Shown here: positions 18,591-31,708 of the stretch, in pieces
Layout: each line of letters begins with the position of its first letter
Position numbering within the stretch: position 1 is the stretch's first letter
Assembly: GCF_011397635.1 (NCBI RefSeq)
Contig: NC_064771.1
Span: 13,083,379-13,147,378, forward strand
DNA from: Epinephelus fuscoguttatus
Taxonomy: Eukaryota > Chordata > Actinopteri > Perciformes > Serranidae
DNA: 64,000 nt
Direction of reading: 5' to 3'
The notes under the pieces: generated by a model
Database searches by the model: none
Told to the model about the DNA's origin: nothing
The model's input: the letters and a program-made list of their open reading frames with translations, nothing else
Translations under genes and position numbers: made by a program

Positions 18591-21408
18591 GGAAGAGGGA
18601 GTGAGGAACAAACGTGGAGGAGGAGAAGGAGGAGGAGGAGGAGGATTTTCAGGGGGAAAACAGGGTGGTGAGGATTGTGTGGACGATGGGGGATGAAGAA
18701 TGTATATCCTGTCGATGATTGTTCCATCATCTGCATTTTGCACACAGCCTGGACTGGAGAAGTGTGTCGGCATACCTCGAAGAGTTAAATGTTTATTAGT
18801 TCAGACTGTGTGCCGAGCTAATGTTGATAATGGAACAATAGCAACTTGTCTACAGTCAGATATCTTAAACCTTCATTTGTCAGTGCGTAGTGTTACTGAA
18901 GGTCCTGTAAGCTGCTGTTTCAAAGTCAAACAAGATAACCGGTTAAAAATCAAAGTGTGGTATAAAAACAAAGCTTCAACACACACACACAAACACACAC
19001 ACTAAGCTTCGACTCAAGCAGTGACATAGCGCCCTGCCAGCTGATGCACCACCAGTGTTTTTGCAGCTGTTCAAACAGCTCTGTCGAGCGTGGAAGCCAC
19101 TTCACACTGGAGCTCAGCCAGCTGATCGCACACTTGCTTGAGGACTGTGTTGCACACTGCATGGCAATTATCAGCGTTAGTCAACCGTTGTCATTCAACC
19201 TGCCCCCAGTGTTATTTACACTCCACCTTGAACTAAACACTGCGGTTGGCTGCATCGCTGGGTCCATTTGTTGTTTGGTGTAGTTATAGTTGCAATGACC
19301 ACATGGATCTAAAAGAAACATGCAGGCACGCACTTCCATTCATTTATTTTCTCACATACTTGCAGTCTGCCCCCTAGTGGCCATGAGGAGATACTGTAGT
19401 GTCCACAAGGCACAGCAGCTCGCTCATTTTAACGAAATGACATTTTTGAAAGCAGCACCTAGTTGCTTTTTTCTAGGGATTGTTGAAAGGCATTCTGGGA
19501 AGCGTAGGAAATCACTTAAGTGCATGGGGCAGTTTGGGAGCAAGCAGATTCAACAAAGTGAGTTAAGCTAAGGGAGCATAACTGGAACATTACAGATATC
19601 CATGTCTTTTAGCAAAGTACGTTTTTATCCATTACATTACACGTTGTCAGTGTTACAAAAGGTTACAGAGAACCACTACAGACATTTCCTCACATACAGA
19701 AAGACTTATATGCTTCAATACTGTGTAAAAATACAGTAAAAACACCTCTTCTTTTTCCTTGACACCATCACTACCACCATCTCTAAACTGCCCCCCAATC
19801 AGTCCCAAACCTCTTCACAAGGTCAAACACATATGTTTTTTCCACTTGTTTATTTATTTATAATTTTTCCTGCAAAAGGTCGCTTTTCCATCAACTTCTG
19901 CACGCACAGGGTAAACTTGGATTTGTGTCCTTTTTCCTCTCTGTGTTCTCAGCGCCCTTTTTTGTAGGGTAACGACACTTTGTTTTACTTTTACCTCAAC
20001 CAAAATAAAGCTGTGTTGAATTAAAGGAAAGTAACAGCACAGTCAGTTTTGGTTATGGTTAAGAAAACTGACTGCAAATCACCACTTGCTGTAATTAAGT
20101 AATGTAGCTACTCATAAGAAAACTCCAGATGGTCGTGTCGGCGGTTATAATCAAGCAAAACTTCAACATGGGGATGATTTCATCAGATCAGAAACAAGTG
20201 ATTTTTGTCTTCATGCCCACCTTTCCATCCTGGACCCCGCAAAGTAAATGCATCAAGGTTAATTAGATGAAGGCGTAAACCACTCTATTCCTCTAACTGA
20301 CGTCAGTGAAGTGTCCGGTTTCATGTACATTTAAGTGTTTGTGTAATTTTTCTCCCAGATTATCTTTTCTGTATTACAGAAATGCCAATGGGTTGTAAAA
20401 TAAAAAATCACAGATCTCATTTATTTACAATGGCTCCAGTGATGTGACTACAGAGTGTTTGGGGTTTAGGTATTGGTACCTGGAGAGGTGTACAGGGTCA
20501 AAATCAAATTTAATCATTCACAATGTTGGTAAGACACACATGAACAATGCAATACAACTAAGAAATTTTTGGAGGAAGAGTTAGATTCAAGAATGAAATG
20601 TTAATCTTCTCTGTCAATCTATTAGATCCTGTTTGAGTGACAGGTTTTTGGCAGCTCATACATGTCTGCACGTCAGACTTCACACATCCAGAATATAGTT
20701 AAAAAACAGAATAATTAAGGTACTTTGCCTCTACAGAGGAGGACATTTGCATTTGACATGTTCTAATTCCTTAAAATCCTGTATAAAGAGAACAAGCATC
20801 AATGCTGTTTTTGATCTTTTTCTTTGTAGTTTGACTTGTCAAGAGTCAGGCCTTGATTTGCTTTGAATATAGCCCACAACTGGGACATATCTGTCAAAAT
20901 GTAAGGCCTGACAAAGCACAGGCTGAATACATAAAACAGTGCAAATGCAGCATACAAATGCCCAGGCCCTGCTTCTGATGGCACTGCTCCCGCTGATCAG
21001 CTAAGATGCAGGATAAGTTGGACAGGAAGCCCGTCTATTAGCTGCATATCTCCACACATGCCTCAATGGTCCAAAGTGGCCGTGTAAGAATGTTGTCATC
21101 CCAGTATAATAAGACAGTTGTCTCCTCTTTTTATCCAGTCTGAAGAAAAAAATGTCTGGAGCTCTTTCAGACAAAGTGGTCATTCTGAAATGTTCCAGAC
21201 ACTATTTACAGGGCGGAGCTTCCTCAGTGTCCATGCTGCATAACAACAATACTAGCAACATAACAAATATGCAATAACAGAGCAGTAAACAAACCCTCCA
21301 GACATGTTTAAGCCAGGTATTAAAAAATAAAAAATCATAAGTTGTGTCTGATATTATTTTTTGTTTTTACAAAAAAAGGTTAAATGTCATGGTTTAAGTG
21401 CCTTGCTC
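18591..21408. other. aco2 3' UTR and intergenic region
   Basis: The aco2 3' UTR begins here. The only clear AATAAA on the + strand in the next 1.5 kb is 20004-20009; whether the transcript extends that far is unknown. A GGA-rich run (18608-18650) and a short CA run (18979-19004) are seen. I see no coding gene; polr3h, expected next to ACO2 from human order, is absent. Confidence 0.5.
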
Positions 21409-21409
21409 A

Positions 21410-21480
21410 AGATTCAAAAAATGTTATTGTCCCCGCGGGAAAATTTGCCTTACAGACTGTAGTCCAACACAAATACATAA
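21410..21480. repeat. Short LINE/SINE tail fragment
   Basis: The segment with ATTGTCCCCGCGGGAAAATT and TTGCCTTACAG matches the form of 3' ends of fish non-LTR retroelements as I remember them. It is short and has no coding part. Confidence 0.4.
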
Positions 21481-21976
21481 AATGCAATAAAAACAACACA
21501 GCACAAGATCCGTATCTCCTACACTGATGTTGTAAATCATGGGAAAAAGACAAAATGACACGACATCCGGGGTTATAATCTGTTTAAAAAAAACAACTGG
21601 CCCAACAGATGGAAAAATCTGTGTTAGCGCTACCTTGGGGAGACTAAACTCACTGATGGAAGCATCTGGAACTCAACATGTAAAGAATAACAATGGTCCA
21701 AAGCAGTCTGTGCTTGAGGTTACCCTCACTTTATACAAGTGCCAAAGGTCATTTAGGGTAGCACTGGTAATTTTATGGCATGGCTTGACAAATTTTTCCA
21801 GTTTGTACCTCTTTTCAAGACTGAAACTGCCAAAGCAGCAAATCATATAAAAAGAAAGGGCAGACTCAACAAAAGAATAATAAAACATTTTTATTGAGAG
21901 CATCCTGGTTGCATTAGTGAAGTGAATTACATCCATAATTCACTCTCTAGTACAAAAAATGTGATAAACGGACACA

Positions 21977-22424
21977 CACTCAGTGGTCACTTTATTAGGT
22001 ACATCTGTGCAATCCAGTGCAATCTAATACAACTCTTATGCCATAAAGTCTGCTTTTATTATGCACATAATATTCACTTTCCTTTAGACCCTCACAGGGG
22101 ATAAGGAGAAACTTCCCCCAAAAAACCCTTTAATGGGGAAAAAATGGTAGAAACCTCAGGAAGAGCAACTGAGGACCACACAAGTTACTGATGTTTTGTG
22201 CTGGACTGTTATACTGTGGAGTGTTTCTAACATTCTGACCCCATGTATGTAAATGATGTAAAGGACAAAAAACAGAAACACCACTTAAGTAATGAAAATA
22301 AGAATTAATTTACATATTTCTTACATTGCCTGCAAAAACACAATATTCTAAACTTTGAAAAGTCAGAACATGTGTATTAAATTGCAATGGCTTGTATAGG
22401 TGTACCTAAAAGTGGCCAGCTAGT
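21977..22424. mobile_element. MITE with GGCCACTTTATTAGGTAC-type ends
   Basis: The left end (CACTCAGTGGTCACTTTATT, from 21977) is repeated inverted at the right (GGTGTACCTAAAAGTGGCCA, 22399-22418). Internal sequence around 22080-22170 (repeated AAACTTCC, CCTCAGGAAGAGCAACTGAGG) matches a dispersed fish repeat I recognise. It is non-coding. It abuts the next element. Confidence 0.6.
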
Positions 22425-22432
22425 ATATTTAG

Positions 22433-22785
22433 TAGGGATGCACAATATTGGATTTTTTTTGCTGATATCCGATATGCCGATATGTAACAACTCATTTGAT
22501 CAATAATCAGTACTGATATTGATATATCCACTTTTTCGCCTATTTAATTTTCGTGATCATCAAGTCTCTTCTGTAGTAGAATTAACATCATATTATGCAT
22601 GCATACCCATACTCGTATGATGGCCCACCAGCAGATGGAGACATGAAAAAGAATGCTGTAAAAATGCATGTAATATTAATTCATCATGCAAATTAAGAAA
22701 AAGCATGTTGGCCGATTCTAATAGTTCATTTTAAAGCCAATATCGGCCAACGCTGATGACTTGCCGATATTATCGTACATCCCTA
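22433..22785. mobile_element. hAT-like MITE with 8-bp target duplication
   Basis: Terminal inverted repeats TAGGGATGCACAATATTGG (22433) and its complement ending CATCCCTA (22785) flank 353 bp rich in GCCGATAT/CCGATAT motifs. The flanks ATATTTAG (22425-22432) and ATATTTAA (22786-22793) match at 7 of 8 bases, as expected for the 8-bp duplication of hAT transposases. Confidence 0.75.
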
Positions 22786-22963
22786 ATATTTAATATTTTA
22801 TTTTTTGTTTGTTTGGAGTGCTCAGGGAACATGTCCTCTTCAAAATTTAGAACATATGCATTAAAATAAATACAATACAATACAATACAACAAAAGCATG
22901 AAAGTAGCAGAGGACTTTTATTTTGACAAAATTAAAGTCCTTTTTACCATAAACTGATGCAAA

Positions 22964-22988
22964 AAAAAAAAAAAATAAATAAAAATAA

Positions 22989-23048
<60 letters not shown>
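22964..23048. repeat. Poly(A) + (AT)n microsatellite
   Basis: An A-run and AAAT units lead into more than 25 AT units. Smaller simple repeats follow nearby: A-runs at 23328-23357, ATAGTA units and (TTA)n up to 23434. Confidence 0.9.
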
Positions 23049-23050
<2 letters not shown>

Positions 23051-23744
23051 AAATGCAAGAAGCTAAGTATGTGATGCTCAACATTTTCTGGGGGGACTTC
23101 TAGCCCTCCCATTTTAAGTGTCTTTCCCAATGTTGAAACGAACCCTACGCCCTTGGATGCGATTCAAAAAGTCTTTTAGAGAGCTCAATAAATGATGTCA
23201 TCAGAGACGTCACGGCAGGAAGTGGTCCATTGAAAGTGAACGGGAGAGGAGAGTTTGTGGGGAAAGGATGGATGGATGGATGCCAGCACACACAGCCTGT
23301 GATACAATGAATACATCTCGTCTAAATAAAAAAAAAAGTAAAAAAAAAAAAAAAAAATACAGTCTATAGTGTAGGCCTACTACTAATAGTAATAGTAATA
23401 ATAATAGCCTACTAATTATTATTATTATTATTATTGTAGGCTCATAATTATAGAAATAACACAAGTAAGTAAAAATTGGTTGGTTTAAAAAGGAAAAAAA
23501 ACAAACATGTCAGTCCTTGTAGTATAATTAGATTTGACTTTGAGTTTTATTTTAAAGGACGTTCAGCATACATAGCCAGAGCTTCACAAACAATACCTGT
23601 GTGTATAAATCCCCAAAAAGTCCATTAAACATGCACTTTAATCTCACTAGTGTGATAAAAACATTAAGAGAGGTTTCCATCCGTGGAGGGAACAAAGAGT
23701 TGAGTGTGTTGAGCTGAAGCCCGCTGTTGTTTTTAGCCACAGTC

Positions 23745-23967
23745 ACCCCCTGCACCCCCGCCCCATCTCTGCTGCTGCCTCCTTTTCATTTGCTGCCTTT
23801 CTCATCCCGCCTGTGTGTGTGCGCCGCATCCATACCAAGATCCTCTGACTCCTTCTCCACATGTCCCCGCAGCTTGCACCGGATTTCATTACATAATTGA
23901 GCTCGTAGCACCTCAGAAACACGGGGCTCACGTCGCGTCTGACTGACAGCTGATCGGCGCTTTTACG
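23745..23967 (+). other. Candidate non-coding first exon of csdc2
   Basis: This stretch is CpG- and C-rich compared with its AT-rich surroundings and ends in a consensus donor, ACG|GTAAGT (GT at 23968-23969). The first csdc2 coding exon starts with an acceptor at 29799-29800 and has a 156-nt leader before its ATG, so an upstream 5' UTR exon is expected on this strand. The link is inference only. Confidence 0.3.
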
Positions 23968-24156
23968 GTAAGTGGGCCTGATGGTGAAATCGATCGGGGG
24001 GTTGTGGGTGATTTGTAGCGTGGCTTTTACACATCCAGTCCTTTTATTCTCTGTGTGCCGGGCAGACGGCGTCGCTTCACGGCGGTATTGTCATTCAAAA
24101 GCTGGGGTGGTTGTCTCTAACTCCGCGCACAGATTCACCATCTCAGCCGTCTTGAT

Positions 24157-24159
<3 letters not shown>

Positions 24160-24212
<53 letters not shown>
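24160..24212. repeat. (TA)n microsatellite
   Basis: About 26 uninterrupted TA units. Confidence 0.95.
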
Positions 24213-24216
<4 letters not shown>

Positions 24217-24446
24217 ATAATAATGCCGCATTTTGGTGCCACATTTTTTGGCATCACTTGAGCATCCTCTCGCCTTCTTGTCTCAAGCTGCCACAGTGTG
24301 AGAATGTTCTGGAAACAACCCGCCTGAAGGGCTTTTATTCTGTAGTGAATTATTTAAGCTCTGCCAGCCTCACTTTTAAACAAATTTAAGCATGAAACAG
24401 GCTATTTGTCTTTTTAAAAAGGCTAATTTAAAGTTTAAAGATAGGC

Positions 24447-24448
<2 letters not shown>

Positions 24449-24500
<52 letters not shown>
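24449..24500. repeat. (TG)n microsatellite
   Basis: About 26 TG units ending in CGCACA. Confidence 0.95.
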
Positions 24501-24503
<3 letters not shown>

Positions 24504-27500
24504 ACAGAGGAGTTGACGTGCCTCCCATGCTGATGCAGAGGAGTACAGACAGCCACAGTGCCCTGGTTTCACAGGGAGGTGCTTTTGGCCTTTTGTCTGT
24601 CTTTTCAAACCTCCTCCAGCTCCCTTCTTCCGTCCTCCAGCCCAGTCTGTGATCTGGCCTCTTTTTTTTTCTCTCTCACCCCTCCTCTCCTGATGAAATG
24701 TTTCACCAACTCATCCCACACAGAAGCACTGCAGACTCATTAAACAAGTCCATTTGCTGGCCCTAATAAGAGGGCCAATGAAAGAGGAGCTCAGCTGAAT
24801 TATTTAGGCTACATATTTATGCTATGTCATCCATCAGCGGTGTTATCAGTCCTCCTCTCCCCTGTGTCATGATCATGACAGATGTGTGTGTTCACACTAT
24901 CCAACACGACACCGGGAGGATAAATAAAAGCCCCACTCATCAGCCATCTTTCCCCAAAATGAGCTTATAAACCGGAAGGATTAAGTCCACTCCTGTGGTG
25001 ATGGGGGGACCTCTGAACTCTTGTACTATTTGGATGTGCCAGAGTGAAGCCAGCCTAAACACAAAAGTAAGATTTGCCCTTTGCTCATCCTCTATTTTAA
25101 CCCATTTGGCAGGGAAAATATGTTTCTCCAAAGGATAATGATAGAGCCATAAGGTATTTTCAACAAGACTGTTGAAATGGCCTTGGAAGACATTTACAAA
25201 GAACTGAGGAATATATGAATGCTACATCAAAATTACTCACTCAGAAAGTGCCTTATATTACCCATAAATGCTACCCTGCAGTAGCATACATAAGAATCAT
25301 ATAACAGATGATGATTAAACCTGATGATTTTAATGTCAGTTGTTTCTCCTGTAAAGCACATTATGACACACACTTATGATCAATAGCATTTGCACAGCCC
25401 AGTCACCAGAGGAAAATGTTGGTATTGTACATTTATGCAAACTACAGACATATGACGGCAGTAGTTCAGTCCAGGGACTGTTCGAGTCCCTGATCAGGCC
25501 AAATATCAAGTGTGGACTGGTGGCTGGAGAGGTGCCCTTGTGCAAGGCATCAAACCCCCCATCCACTCGGGGTGCCTGTCCATGGGCAGGCTGTCACTCT
25601 AATGTCATAATGCGTGTACAGTATAGGTCCTGTTGGTGCATGTGTGTGTGTATTTCGGGCCTGTGTGTATATGTATATGACAACAGAGTGAAATAAATTG
25701 GTTATTTATTTATCACCTGGTATGTCTGTAGTTTATTTTAGTACTCTAAGTATTTTAGTATTTTCTTAGTGATTTTATCAGTGAAGTGGTGCATTGAACA
25801 AGTATTGTGTTGTCTTTTTGGTTGCATGTTGTTGTGGCTGTTGTGTTGTTGCTGCAGCAACAAATTAATTTCCTGGAAAGGATCAATAAAGTTGATTTGA
25901 TTTGATCTGATATAAAATCTGATATAAAAAGTGTTTTCTGCATTACTTCTGAAGCTACCAGAGTGTTCTAGCTGTTCTACTGTCTATCTTTACCCACTTA
26001 ATCATTATATCCACATTACTAGTGGTTATTTAACAAGATCACATTGTGTGAATATTTTATGAAAGCACCAATAGTCATCTCTGAAATATCATCCCAATAT
26101 CAATATTGAGGTATTTGGTCAAAAACATTGTGATATTTGATCCCCATATCCCCAGCCCTTCGGATCATATCAGTGTTTTTAAAGTGACGTAATTCAGATT
26201 ACATGTATAGGAATGGTGGACAGAATGGTGGATGGCCTGACGCCTAAGTTGAGGGGCTACCAAGCAGCAGAGCACTGTTTGACACCAGACATGTTTTTTA
26301 ACGGCATGTTGGGACATTTCCAACAGTGCTTGTGGCGACAACAATTGGGTATTTTAAGCCAAAATATGAGCTTTTCCTAACCATGCCAAGTATTTTTTTA
26401 TGCCTAAACCAAACCACATATTAGCCACAGCATGATCGCAACACAAAATTAAAGATTGAAATGCAAAGAAACTTAACTTTTCAACATTTTGTCTGAAGCA
26501 TACAAATGTAACATATCCGTGATTAACAGAAGCAATGCCAACATTTATTCTAGCAATTGAGCTGCATTTGCAAGACTTTATTCTCTATATTATCATGACT
26601 ATCATCGTTTTTAGCTCAGGGAAGTTAATTTACAATATGACAAGAATGGCATTGTAAAGAGAGCAAAGACACAGAAGTAGTAGGTGACATCATTCTACCC
26701 TTAAACTCAGGCAATAAATTCTTTTTATCGTCATCTGTAAAATCACCCCAAGTCAACCATAAAAAGTAGACCTGCTATATACCTGCAGGAACACTGACTC
26801 AGGGCAACCAGGAGAAATGCTAGTTTTCTAGCATGCTAAATTAAGATGGTGAACATGGTAAACATCACTGTCTGCTTAGCATCAGCATGTTAACATTGTC
26901 AATATAAGCCTGTATAGCTCAGGATGACTTGCTGGTACCGCAGATTCAAACAAACAAGCGTCCGTATTGGCATTAAAACTCCTCATCAAGTACAAGTCAG
27001 CAACATCAGCTGGGAGGAGAAAACATTTACAATGAGATATTTGTCATCAGCTGACAGTTCACTCAATCAGCTTCATTTCAGCCCGGCAGATAGAGGCTCG
27101 ATCAATGAGGAGAGATGAAGGTTAGATGACGATGAGCGGTGACGAATTTTAAAAACAATGCTGATGGGAATAATTAGAACACTAATGCTAACCTTTTCAA
27201 AATAATTGTAACACGTTAAACACACACACACTCCTCTCAGAGCAAAGTGATGTATTGCATTGGTGACATGAAGTGTGTACACATGCCATCGCAGCCTTGT
27301 TGACCTCTGCCTCAGGAAGCTTTAAAGCCTCCAGCCTGCGACCCCACTGTCCAGCGTAAAAGACAACACCCGTCACGCCATGCTCACACAAACTGCTATA
27401 TTTAGACTGATAGCGAGGGAGGCAGAGTGTGTTATTGAATGGAGCCTGTGGGATTCACTCTGACACACACTGGATTCGTCACTCTCTGTCACTCTGCAGA

Positions 27501-28163
27501 TGTGACATCAATATTAAAATTCACAGGGAGGTGGCTGCTAATAACCTCGACAACACATCCACCCACATCTGTGTTGCAGGGCGCTGTGTAACTTCTGCAG
27601 AACAATGCCCTGCAGCCTTTTGTATTTGTAGTGAGTGTTAAAATCATGAGCCCACTAATGATACACACATCACAACTTCTGGTTACAACGTGATAATTGG
27701 GGTTGTGTCACAGCACAGTGACAGAGCTCATTTTTCCTAAAATTACTGAAACGCTTCAGAGAGCAGCTCAATGTTTGAGTACACATGGTAAAGAGCGGTC
27801 CTGTAATGGATGTCAGTCTTGTGCAAGTGGGGATTTTAATATAACAAAGTGTGATGAGCCGAGCCGAGCCCCCCCAGGGCAGGATTGTTATTTACATCAT
27901 CTTGGGACCTTTTCAAAGCCGGCAAGATCACAATCTGGTGCTCGGAAATCCAATTGCTTTGTTACTCTCATTATTCTCACAGTAGCTTCCAGCTGTTGTG
28001 CGCCTGGTTGTTATGTCTAGAACCAAAGAATAATCCACTCTGAAACACTTCTAAAATCAGCTGTTGGTTATTTTCAGAGCCAATGTTATAGTCCGTTTGT
28101 GATTATTTGTACTTATGTGACAACTTTTTCCCCACATAGCTACAATAGAGTGTCTGGAAACCT
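24501..28163. other. Long non-coding stretch upstream of csdc2
   Basis: No exon recognised. If the candidate exon at 23745-23967 is real, this is csdc2 intron 1; otherwise it is intergenic. It contains one dispersed repeat copy (26290-26515) and a short GAGCC run near 27856. Confidence 0.5.
26290..26515 (+). repeat. Dispersed repeat, copy 1
   Basis: The same ordered blocks occur at 53580-53800: TTGTGGCGAC, GGGTATTTTAAGC, AACCAAACCACATATTA / AACCTAACCTCATATTA, and GAAACTTAACTT / GAAACGTAAAGTT. Both copies are in the same orientation. They have diverged clearly, so this is an old repeat family of unknown class. Confidence 0.55.
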
Positions 28164-28167
28164 TTAA

Positions 28168-28977
28168 AGTGACAGTTTACCTCAAAATCAAAAATACATG
28201 TTTTCCCTCTTACCTGCAGTGCTATTTTTTAATCCACATTGATTTGGTGTGAGTTTCTGAGTGTTGGAGATATCGTCCGTAGGGATGTCTGCCTTCTCTC
28301 CAATATAATAGAACTAGATGGCACTCAGTTTGTGGTGCTCAAAGCGCCAAAAAAATCCATCTGAAAAACTCAACAGCAATGTCTCTTTCAGGAACTCATG
28401 ACCCTCAAGATAATCCACAGACCTTGTTGTGAGCAGTTTCATGTAGGAAATGTTTTCTTTCTACTGACCTACACCCACCAACTGTATCACTGTGCAGAAG
28501 GAAGCATGCATCTACTCATGGATGAAAGGCTCGTGCTTGTGACAGTGTGAGATGTAAACATTAATGGCGTCCTCCTTGGCTGAGCTGTAACGTTAGCTAG
28601 CTCAGTGGTGCTAGGTGAGCTAGCAGTAGATGCACGCTTCCTTCTGCGTAGTGATACTGTTGGTGGGTGTAGTTCAGTAGAAAGAAAATAGTTCCTACAT
28701 GAAAGTGCTCACAACAAGGTCTGTGGATTATCTTGAGTAACTGGGTCGTGTTTTCTGGAAAAAGACATTGCTGTCGAGTTTTTCCAATGTATTTTTTGGC
28801 ACTTTGAGCACCACAAGCTGAGTGCCATCTGGCTCCATTATATTTGAGAGAAGGCAGACATCTCTACAGTCGATATCTCCAACACTGTGCAACCCACACC
28901 AAAACAACCTAGACTGATAAATAGCACCATAGGTAAGAGGAAAATATGCATTTTTGATTTAAGGGTGAATTGTCCCT
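28168..28977. mobile_element. TTAA-flanked foldback element, copy A
   Basis: The element lies between TTAA at 28164-28167 and TTAA at 28978-28981. Its arms are inverted over roughly 300 bp each (for example GGAGATATCGTCCGTAGGGATGTCTGCC near 28268 against the complement near 28865) around an asymmetric core near 28510-28640. A second copy at 35598-37088 has the core in the opposite orientation. TTAA target duplication is typical of piggyBac- and Kolobok-type transposases. No coding frame is present, so it moved in trans. Confidence 0.75.
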
Positions 28978-29956
28978 TTAATTGGTGTCAGGCTTAAAAA
29001 TCAAAGCGCAGAGGCATATCCAGACTCACTATTTAGCACCAACATCCAACATTCATACAGTGAAAAATCTCTTGTGTAAGATCCACCAAGAACAAGATGT
29101 AAGTGCCTCAGAGGACCAAAATACAAAGCATTCAGATGACAAGCTGTATTTTGAGTAAGACTCTTGGTTATGGGTCCAGAATATATCAGTTACCTTATCA
29201 GTACTGGGCCTTCAAAATGTGTCATCCTCATCTAACAGTATCATAAACATGCCTGATACATGACATTAGGTTGATGAAGTGTGCTATTTAAGTTCTGTGA
29301 CAATGATTTCTTACATAATCCAGGAGGCTTTCCAGTAGTTTATTTATTCTAAGAAGTTAGAGATTTGTATGAACTCATAAAGGAACATTTAATCCTTCTG
29401 TTTATCTGAAATGTTCAAAGTCACCATATTTGGAGATTTCAGTGGACAGACACCATACATGTGCTTGCCTGCTTTGGGAAAAAAAAGTTGATATCTAACA
29501 AGGTTTGCATTTCTAAAAGCTCTCGTGATGACTGAAGAGAGGTGGTGTCTCCCTTTGTATTTAGTAAACCTTAAGTTGAGGCAACAGTGTGATAGTCAGC
29601 GTGTTCTACATTTCCAGTATAGCAGTTTACATATATCTTTGAGTAACTGCAGGCATTTGGAAACATGGTAGTGAGCAGGATGGGTGCTAATACATCACTG
29701 TTTATAGATATCTGCAGCTGCACCAAAGCTCACAGTTTAATTGTGACATATTATTAACCTTTGCTATTTAATAACCTCTCTTTCTCTCTCTTTATTGAAG
29801 GGTATTGCTGCTCCACCCCTCCACCCATAAGATCTCTCCAGCCTTACACACACTTCTGCCATGCAGGAGGTGTAACCCTCCTCCCTCTTCTTCCTTGTGC
29901 ACTATCGGAGGAGACCTTAGACAGAAAAGAAAAATCCCAACCTGTAACCAGTCAAG

Positions 29957-31110
29957 ATGTCAGACCAAGATGCCTCTTCACCGGCAGACCAGGCGCTGCC
30001 GCTCACCTCACCCCGAACCCCCCTGCAGCTCTCCTTTCCCTTCATGAGGGAGGGCAGTCGGGTTTGGGAGAGGGAGAGGAAACCACCGCAGCCTGGAGAG
30101 CTGCCCAGCCCACTGCCCACCAAACGCACCCGCACATACTCAGCGTGAGTCGGAGAGATCTGCATATCTTTTGCTATTGTGCATCATATTTACTTGAACA
30201 ATACAAAAGCTTAAAATAATTATGGTAATATTTATGATGCACTGTTCCTTTCTCTCTCCCTCTGTTTCCATCTATGTCTCTTTCTCTGCAGGACAGTGCG
30301 AGCCAGATCAGGTCCAGTGTTTAGAGGGGTGTGTAAAAACTTCTCCAGGTCTCAGGGTCATGGATTCATACGTCCCTCTCATGGAGGAGAGGACATCTTC
30401 GTCCACATCTCTGAGTGAGTGAAGATGTTTAGTTTACACTGTCAGGGTTTTCATGGCATGTGTAGGATTACTAAACACAAATGAACATGCATTGACCAGG
30501 AAGAGACTCAAAATGGTCACGAAGAAATGCAAAGGAACTGCAAAGAGACACAGGATGACTACAAAAAGGGGCAAAACAACTGAGATGCAAAGTGACTTCA
30601 AAGAGACACAACATAACCTCAATGTGTCGGGAAAGATTCTGAGTCATCCGGGTCATTATTGGTTTGGGCTCTACAGAATGGAGGAATTGAACCTTTAACT
30701 TACAGAACAGCATGTTCAACATTTTAAGATATTTATAATATGATATTTCCACTTCCAGGGATATGAGAGTTGATGGTACAAAAGACACTGTCACTATCTG
30801 TCAGTAGCAAGCCTCCCAACATTATGGAAGTGCTGTACTAACTTGCTAGAGCACCAGTCTGGGAGCAGGTCACTGAGACAGTACCAGCTCAGAAAAAGTC
30901 ATGGGCCATGAATGAGGTTTGTAATGTTGTTTGTCTTTCCTGGACAGCATCGATGGAGAGTACGTGCCTATGGAAGGGGACGAGGTCACGTACAAGGTGT
31001 GCCCCATCCCTCCCAAGAACCAGAAGATCCAGGCTGTCGAGGTGGTGATCACCTACCTGAATCCAGGCACCAAGCACGAGACCTGGTCAGGCCAGATCAT
31101 CAGCTCCTAG
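29957..31110 (+). CDS. csdc2: Cold shock domain-containing protein C2 (PIPPIN)
   Basis: Coding exons 29957-30144, 30292-30414 and 30948-31110 (TAG) give 157 aa (human 153). The exon holding the ATG starts at 29801 after a strong acceptor, so its first 156 nt are leader. The N-terminal part carries the family-specific [13 protein letters not shown] and [15 protein letters not shown] blocks. The cold shock domain follows (about residues 68-130), with RNP-like motifs SQGHGFI and [10 protein letters not shown], then [24 protein letters not shown]. The end is [11 protein letters not shown]. The family binds single-stranded RNA, including 3' UTRs of histone H1(0) and H3.3 mRNAs in mammalian brain. 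carhsp1 is the nearest paralog, but the C-terminal ETWSG and N-terminal blocks favour csdc2. It follows aco2 on the same strand as in human, but without polr3h in between. Confidence 0.95.
30470..30620. repeat. Degenerate minisatellite in csdc2 intron
   Basis: Loose repeats of an AAAGAGACAC...ACAAAA-type unit (about 20-30 bp) recur between 30470 and 30620. Such arrays are frequent in fish DNA. It creates overlapping open frames on both strands that are not genes. Confidence 0.55.
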
Positions 31111-31708
31111 ACCAGCGCTCTGAGCCGCAAAGCTGCAAAAGCAAAGGGGGATTTAGTCTTAGGTTTTATTCTTTTTGGGGTGTTAAGTTTCGAACCAGGT
31201 CTGGGGAAGAGAGATCAGAGTGTGGCGTGTCGCGGAGTTCAACCTAAGGTGGCTTAGTTATTTAGTAGCGTTGGTGGAAGTTTGAGTTTGAGGTCAGCGC
31301 TGGAAATTAAACTTTGAATGTATTCGTTTGAATGTTTTTCTTTGATGGTCATGATTTGGGTTTGAATGTTTTAATTTGAAGGTTAGGGTTCAGGGCTTGG
31401 TGCTAGAAATTTTATTTTGACTTAAGGGATATATTTTAGTTGGGAAACCAGTGGTTTAGAGGGGAGCGATTTGTCTTCAGTGAGATGACAGAGGCCGAAT
31501 CACATTTTGAGAAAATTTGACCCAGTTCGCTATATAAATACACTCCATTTGTGCACGACAGACAGAAGAGTTTAAAGTTAAAATCTCAAAGATTTTAATT
31601 TAAATTGTTTGTTAAGTCCAATCAACAAATGAGGTAACACAATAGTGACTGAGCCTATAGCCCACTACGAAAGCCCTTGCATTTGCAGTATCATGTGTCT
31701 GTGGCGAC

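Noticed and set aside
29761-30219. 152-codon + frame overlapping csdc2 exon
   Set aside because: Different frame from the clear csdc2 exon with its ATG at 29957; a shadow frame.
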